Source: JAJTZA01 sp041744075
GTDB taxonomy: Bacteria > Verrucomicrobiota > Verrucomicrobiia > Chthoniobacterales > Terrimicrobiaceae
Assembly: GCA_041744075.1 (NCBI GenBank)
Contig: JBGTLQ010000289.1
Coordinates: 1-18,984, forward strand
Reading direction: 5' to 3'
Length of the DNA: 18,984 nt
The first letter of the stretch is position 1. The number at the start of each line of letters is the position of its first letter. Under the pieces are notes generated by a model. That model had not been told where the DNA came from and searched no databases. It saw only the letters and a list, made by a program, of their open reading frames with translations. A program made the translations under genes and the position numbers. Of this stretch, positions 14,924 through 18,984 are shown piece after piece.

Positions 14924-15070
14924 CAGATCGCTCCTTTGACAGCTAAGAACTTTGAAGCCGTGATCCAACTGCGCGTGGCCGATGACCAATTGGTTTATGT
15001 CGCTTCCAACGTGCTTTCCATCGCTCAGTCCAAATCTGAGTATCAGAACTCGAAACCGTGGGGAATCTTT
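14924..15070 (+). pseudogene. GNAT acetyltransferase, 5' remnant
   Basis: About 49 codons in one frame read QIAPLTAKNFEAVIQLRV, then DDQLVYVASNVLSIAQSK and KPWGIF. This matches the start of spermidine-type GNAT acetyltransferases (strand 1, helix 1 and the FVASN...AQA segment). The acetyl-CoA-binding motif that should follow is missing: from 15043 the sequence is the 3' end of the sulfotransferase gene on the other strand. An ATG at 14913 (ATGCGAGAATTC) would supply a natural start but is out of frame by one base, so the remnant also seems frameshifted. In 14774-14923 I see only a 32-codon ORF from 14780 with no recognisable product. Confidence 0.6.
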
Positions 15071-15915
15071 TGCGAAAGCGCGTGGTTAGAAATTGCGAAG
15101 CGCTGGCGCAGAGCTACTGCCAAACTCGCTGGCAAATGCAACTTGGAGTTGTCCCTTCGCATGAGCCACGAGTTGTCGCCTGCGGAGAGGCTGTTCACCC
15201 GACCGCCTGGCTCCTTGTCCTGTTCACGGCGATAAAGGGCGATCAGATTCGGGCTATCGAGAAATTCCCCCAGCTCGCTCAGCATCGACACAGGATCTGC
15301 AAAAAGCCGCTCCATCGGCACCAGAAGTACGTTTTGTTGTCCAAGCAACGTGATAAAAATCCGATAGACTTCATCATAGTCGAGCCATGACATTGTTTGT
15401 TCAAGCCTATCAGAGCGAATGATGTCTGCCATGCGTCGTTCAAAGTCCATCTGGCCAAATTCGGGAAACAGTTTGGAACTTTCTGCGTATCGAGATGCGA
15501 GCCACTGATCTTGACGGCGAATGCCGATGATCACGCGCACCTTTGGATCTAGGAGTGCCATATTTTTTCCAACATCTGCCAGCCTGTTAGCCACCATCGA
15601 TGGCGATGACCCCTCGCCGGTCCAAAAAATTCCGGGTCTCAATGAGATGTTCTCGTCAGAGATGAGGAGATTTCTGGCAAAAAAATCCGTCCCATTTCCA
15701 ATGGCGTGCTCACGAAGCTGGTCCCGAATCTGCGTGCGCCTGTCGCAGAAGGCCGAGTCATCTGCAATGGCCAGCGTGTTAAGATCAGAACATAGCGCTC
15801 GCGCCTCGCTGCTAACCTTGCGATGCACGAAATTTATGTTCTCGGCGAAGGCAAAAATTTTATGCTGGAGAAAAGTTGTCGCCGTTTTGGGAAGGCCGAT
15901 ATGGAAAATCAGCAT
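15043..15915 (-). CDS. Sulfotransferase family protein
   Basis: 290 residues. The N-terminal HIGLPKTATTFLQHKIF (5-21) is the 5'-phosphosulfate loop of PAPS-dependent sulfotransferases. VRVIIGIRRQDQWLASRYAES (about 127-146) supplies the 3'-phosphate-binding Arg and Ser. Mid-protein LLISDENI and the late VLLVPMERLFADPVSMLSELGEFL fit the common bacterial layout, in which the enzyme transfers sulfate to a glycan or small-molecule acceptor in the cytoplasm. The acceptor is not predictable. The gene is oriented against the methyltransferase and GNAT remnant, and its 3' end overlaps the point where GNAT similarity stops. There is no Shine-Dalgarno before the ATG. It may have been acquired, since its arrival seems linked to loss of the GNAT gene. 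Confidence 0.85.
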   Translation of the reverse strand: MLIFHIGLPKTATTFLQHKIFAFAENINFVHRKVSSEARALCSDLNTLAIADDSAFCDRRTQIRDQLREHAIGNGTDFFARNLLISDENISLRPGIFWTGEGSSPSMVANRLADVGKNMALLDPKVRVIIGIRRQDQWLASRYAESSKLFPEFGQMDFERRMADIIRSDRLEQTMSWLDYDEVYRIFITLLGQQNVLLVPMERLFADPVSMLSELGEFLDSPNLIALYRREQDKEPGGRVNSLSAGDNSWLMRRDNSKLHLPASLAVALRQRFAISNHALSQKIPHGFEF

Positions 15916-15952
15916 GGGATCAAATTAGTGGCAGGATCGATCAGGTTCTGCA

Positions 15953-16171
15953 ATGCGGCTTAATTTGGACGCCTTAGAGCCTGTCATGGACTTTTTTAAA
16001 GCCAACAATCTGATCATGTCTTCCTTGCCGGACTGGTTGCCCTCTGCAATCGTGCCTATCCACAACACCACTTCTCCTCAACACTCGGAAATTGAATCGG
16101 CAACCTCTGGTCAGCGTATGAAAGTTTTTAGGCCCATCCCGATTGACGGCAAATCTTCTTTGGAACCGTGA
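15953..16171 (+). CDS. Possible 72-residue leader ORF before the permease
   Basis: The ORF runs MRLNLDALEPVMDFFKANN... and stops at TGA 16169-16171, overlapping the permease GTG start as GTGA, a pattern seen in coupled genes. A weak AGG lies seven bases before its ATG. The product matches no family I know, with no signal peptide or membrane segment. It may be a real small gene, or simply open frame in the 252-bp gap upstream of the permease. Confidence 0.25.
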   Translation: MRLNLDALEPVMDFFKANNLIMSSLPDWLPSAIVPIHNTTSPQHSEIESATSGQRMKVFRPIPIDGKSSLEP

Positions 16172-17943
16172 CTCTTCTTATTGGCTATATTCTCTTTCTC
16201 TTGGTGGCGGCGATTGTGCTGTTCAGCCTGGAGAAACTCTCGGTGGATATCATCACCCTGATCCTCCTTCTTGGGCTGGTGATTCCAGGAATCCTCACGC
16301 CCAAAGAGGCTTTTCAAGGTTTCAGCAATGATATTATTGTCATTCTGGCTTCAATCTTTGTGATAAGCGCGGCCCTCAAAGACGCCGGCGTTCTGGATTG
16401 GTTCGGGTTTCAAATGCGCCGCATGGCCAATGTGGGATCCAAAAAGTTTTTGGTTTCGATGATGGGATTGGTTGGGGGGACCTCAGCCTTTATGAACAAC
16501 ACCACGGTCACGGCGCTGTTCACCCCTCTGGTGACTGGGATGGCCCGCAAAGCCGGGGTCAGTCCCTCCAAACTTTTGATGCCCCTTGCCTTTGCCTCCA
16601 TTCTTGGAGGGACTTGCACACTCATCGGCACCTCCACCAATGTGGCTGTGAGCGGCTTTATACAACACAATGGCATGGAACCGCTCGGCATGTTCGAGAT
16701 GACTCCCATTGGCCTGATAATTCTAGTCACGGGAATCCTCTACATGGTTTTTGTGGGAACAAAGATGTTGCCGGCGGGAGCCGAGGCGGACCTCACCAGC
16801 GACTATGAAATGAGGGAGTATCTGACAGAAATTGTGGTTCTCCCTTCATCGCCACTCATCGGACAACGCGTGATCGATTCGGATCTTTCGATTTTGGAAT
16901 TTAATGTTCTCAAAATTTTGAGGGGGTCCAAAACGGTGTTTCCAATGCCGGACACGGTCATGGCAGAGAAGGATGTCCTCATCGTGACCGGCAAGGTGAG
17001 TGATTTGATGAAAGTTCGTGAGATCGAGGGGATCACGATCAAATCTGACCGGGTGGTGGATGACACCGACCTTGAAGGTTCCGGAGTTAAGATTGCCGAG
17101 GTCCAGGTTGGGAAATCCGCTAAAGTGGCAGGGAGGACTCTGGTTGATCTGGACCTGCGCAAACGACATGGAGTCACAGTGTTGGCAATGTTCCGTCAGG
17201 GCAGAACATTCGCTGAGCAAATGAACGCGATCCCCATGAATGAGGGTGATGTGCTTTTGGTGCGAGCCGATTCCAGCCGGCTCTCCGTGTTGCAGGAGTC
17301 CTTGGGGATGACCGTGATGGAAGAGGTCGGAGGTGCCCCCGCCCAACCCCACAAGGGCCTGCTCATTCTCGGCCTATTTATGGGGGCGGTTCTGTGTGGT
17401 TCGCTTGGTTGGCTGCCGCTCTCTGCTGCGTTTCTCCTTGCTGCTGTGCTTTGTGTTCTCCTCGGGGCGGTGAGTGCCGAGCGGGCTTATCAGTTTATTG
17501 ACTGGAGACTTTTGATTCTGATTGGTGGCATGACGGCATTTGGCGTGGCCATGGAGAAAACAGGCACAGCCGAATACCTCTCACAGCTGATCCTTCAGGT
17601 CTTTTCTCCGTTGGGCGTGCATGGGATTCTGGCTGGTTTTTTTATTGTGACCATCCTCTTGACTCAGCCCATGTCCAATGCGGCCGCAGCGCTGGTTGTC
17701 CTCCCGGTGGCCATCACAACCGCCGAACTCATCGGCTGCGAACCCCGAACGTTTGCTATTGCCATCATGCTAGCGGCCTCGATCTCATTCATTGCCCCGC
17801 TCGAACCTTCCTGCATTCTTGTTTATGGACCCGGCAAATACCGGTTCATGAACTTCGTCAAAGTGGGGCTTGGGCTCACGCTGGTTTTGAGTGTGTTGGT
17901 CCTCTCACTGCTCACCGTTTTCTGGCCGCTTTGGCCCAAATGA
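16168..17943 (+). CDS. SLC13/DASS-type permease with two RCK_C domains
   Basis: 591 residues, an inner-membrane ion transporter of the divalent anion:Na+ symporter type. The first membrane half (about 1-200) has SAFMNNTTVTALFTPL (106-121) and the substrate-site loop LIGTSTNVAVSG (152-163). Two TrkA-C/RCK_C regulatory domains follow in the cytosol (about 215-290 and 305-385). The second half (about 397-591) repeats the hairpin motif as LTQPMSNAAAALVVLP (499-513) and ends with FIAPLEPSCILVYGPGKYRF. Family members carry dicarboxylates, sulfate or similar anions; the specificity is not clear here. The start is a GTG overlapping the stop of the short ORF before it, with GGAA two bases upstream; no ATG fits the first helix. 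It is convergent with the helicase gene, 12 bp apart. Confidence 0.9.
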   Translation: MTLLIGYILFLLVAAIVLFSLEKLSVDIITLILLLGLVIPGILTPKEAFQGFSNDIIVILASIFVISAALKDAGVLDWFGFQMRRMANVGSKKFLVSMMGLVGGTSAFMNNTTVTALFTPLVTGMARKAGVSPSKLLMPLAFASILGGTCTLIGTSTNVAVSGFIQHNGMEPLGMFEMTPIGLIILVTGILYMVFVGTKMLPAGAEADLTSDYEMREYLTEIVVLPSSPLIGQRVIDSDLSILEFNVLKILRGSKTVFPMPDTVMAEKDVLIVTGKVSDLMKVREIEGITIKSDRVVDDTDLEGSGVKIAEVQVGKSAKVAGRTLVDLDLRKRHGVTVLAMFRQGRTFAEQMNAIPMNEGDVLLVRADSSRLSVLQESLGMTVMEEVGGAPAQPHKGLLILGLFMGAVLCGSLGWLPLSAAFLLAAVLCVLLGAVSAERAYQFIDWRLLILIGGMTAFGVAMEKTGTAEYLSQLILQVFSPLGVHGILAGFFIVTILLTQPMSNAAAALVVLPVAITTAELIGCEPRTFAIAIMLAASISFIAPLEPSCILVYGPGKYRFMNFVKVGLGLTLVLSVLVLSLLTVFWPLWPK

Positions 17944-17955
17944 TTTTTTGGCGCA

Positions 17956-18984
17956 TCAATAGGATCGCAACCGTTCGAGCAGCCCTGAAAATCTTTGAGC
18001 GGACTGACCATTGCGCACGGCAAGGGACAGGGCTTTCTTTTGGCCAACAATGACAACAAACCGCTTTCCGCGGGTGAGCCCGGTGTAGATGAGGTTTCTT
18101 TGGAGCAGGAGGAAATGCTGCATGGCGACGGGGATCACGACCACCGGGAATTCTGACCCCTGGCTTTTGTGGATCGTGATTGCAAAGGCGTGGGCAACCT
18201 CGTCGAGTTCGCCGAAATCGTAGAAAACCTCCCGACCATCATACTGAATCGTGACCTCCCGCTCGTCCGGGTTGATGGCCGCGATGCGTCCGATGTCTCC
18301 GTTGAAAACGTCCTTATCATAGTTGTTCCGAGTTTGGATCACTTTGTCTCTCAACCTGAACTGCGAACCGAACGACTCGACAATTGGATCATCGGAGCGC
18401 CGGGGGTTGAGCGCATTTTGCAAAAGCGTGTTCAAATGACGCGTGCCGAGGGTGCTGCGATTCATGGGGCAGAGCACTTGAATATCCTGCACGGGATCAC
18501 ACCCCAGCCGTTTGGGAATACGGGTTTTCACCAATTCCAAAATCGTGGATTGGATGGTTTCAGGTTCCTCGCGTTCGATAAAATAAAAATCCGAGTTGGG
18601 ATCACCCTCCAAATCGGGCAGCTGACCTTCGTTAATTTTGTGGGCATTTCGGATGATTTGACTGCCTTGCGCCTGCCGAAAAATTTCGGTGAGCCGCACC
18701 ACGGGCACAATGCCGCTTCGAATGATATCTCCAAGCACCGAGCCGGGTCCAACACTTGGCAGTTGATCCACATCTCCTACCAACAACAAATGAGCGTGGG
18801 CCGGAAGGGCGCGGAGCAATTTGCTAAAAAGCAGAACATCGATCATGGAAGTTTCATCAGCAACGAGCAGGTCACAGTTCAGCGGGTTGGCAGCGTCATG
18901 AGCAAATCCACCGCCCGAGGCGCGAACTTCCAGTAACCGGTGGATCGTTTTTGCTTCCATCCCAGTTGTCTCAGCCAGCCGCTT
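17956..18984 (-). CDS. recD2: RecD2-type ATP-dependent DNA helicase, C-terminal part (cut by window edge)
   Basis: At least 342 codons, open to the right edge. The codons beyond the first internal Met read KRLAETTG, joining to MEAKTIHRLLE as in RecD2 (AKRL-ET-G), so the gene starts outside the window and the Walker A motif is not visible. Superfamily 1B motifs seen are Walker B LLVADETSMID, motif III LLVGDVDQLPSVGPG, LTEIFRQAQGS, then FRLRDKVIQTRNNYDKDVFNGDIG in the SH3-like insert. HAFAITIHKSQGSEFPVVVIP and LIYTGLTRGKRFVVIVG form motifs V and VI. Such proteins unwind DNA 5' to 3' and are RecBC-independent in many bacteria. It is convergent with the permease gene. A plain AAA/RecD-like name would also be acceptable. 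Confidence 0.92.
   Translation of the reverse strand, partial: KRLAETTGMEAKTIHRLLEVRASGGGFAHDAANPLNCDLLVADETSMIDVLLFSKLLRALPAHAHLLLVGDVDQLPSVGPGSVLGDIIRSGIVPVVRLTEIFRQAQGSQIIRNAHKINEGQLPDLEGDPNSDFYFIEREEPETIQSTILELVKTRIPKRLGCDPVQDIQVLCPMNRSTLGTRHLNTLLQNALNPRRSDDPIVESFGSQFRLRDKVIQTRNNYDKDVFNGDIGRIAAINPDEREVTIQYDGREVFYDFGELDEVAHAFAITIHKSQGSEFPVVVIPVAMQHFLLLQRNLIYTGLTRGKRFVVIVGQKKALSLAVRNGQSAQRFSGLLERLRSY

Noticed and set aside
18169..18936. 255-codon plus-strand ORF opposite the helicase gene
   Set aside because: It is antisense to a stretch with all expected RecD2 motifs and has no recognisable product.

Overview
The window looks like a piece of a moderately GC-rich Gram-negative chromosome. 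Pointers are a TonB-type protein (so an outer membrane), many genes without a clear Shine-Dalgarno sequence, an RHS gene fragment, a GH78 alpha-L-rhamnosidase with its own AraC regulator, a sulfotransferase, and a RAYT transposase alongside many short intergenic palindromes. I lean towards Verrucomicrobiota or a relative. That is inference from gene style, not from a marker gene. No rRNA, tRNA or CRISPR was seen.

Layout. (1) 98-1133: a REP-associated tyrosine transposase (RAYT, HUH family) flanked by near-identical 23-bp inverted repeats, then a short triplicated repeat. (2) 1132-3000, minus strand: an AT-richer block with an RHS C-terminal fragment lacking its N-terminal shell, a 45-residue ORF coupled to its stop codon, and a small secreted protein. 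It resembles the end of a polymorphic-toxin locus. (3) 3161-5188: an unusual fusion of a DUF455 ferritin-like di-iron domain to an ATP-grasp-like domain. (4) 5462-6409: a TonB-like protein with a very long Pro/Thr linker, convergent with rnr (RNase R, 6519-8675). (5) 8851-12871: a sugar-utilisation module, with a RhaS-like AraC regulator divergent from a GH78 rhamnosidase, followed by an unrecognised coupled gene. (6) 13010-14773: a TetR regulator followed by an Rv2258c-like SAM methyltransferase. The same CAGACAG-N4-GTCTGTAT operator lies before both genes, and before the methyltransferase it fills the -35/-10 spacer. (7) 14924-15915: the 5' remnant of a GNAT acetyltransferase gene cut off by a convergent sulfotransferase gene. 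(8) 16168-17943: an SLC13-type permease with two RCK_C domains. (9) 17956 to the right edge: the C-terminal part of a RecD2-type helicase, cut by the window end.

The intergenic spaces at 3099, 5253, 5306, 6409 and 8730 carry short perfect or near-perfect hairpins, mostly with GGA-like triloops and a C-rich 3' flank. I read these as a REP-like family that may relate to the RAYT.

The least ordinary protein is the DUF455/ATP-grasp fusion. The best-supported regulatory finding is the twin TetR operator.
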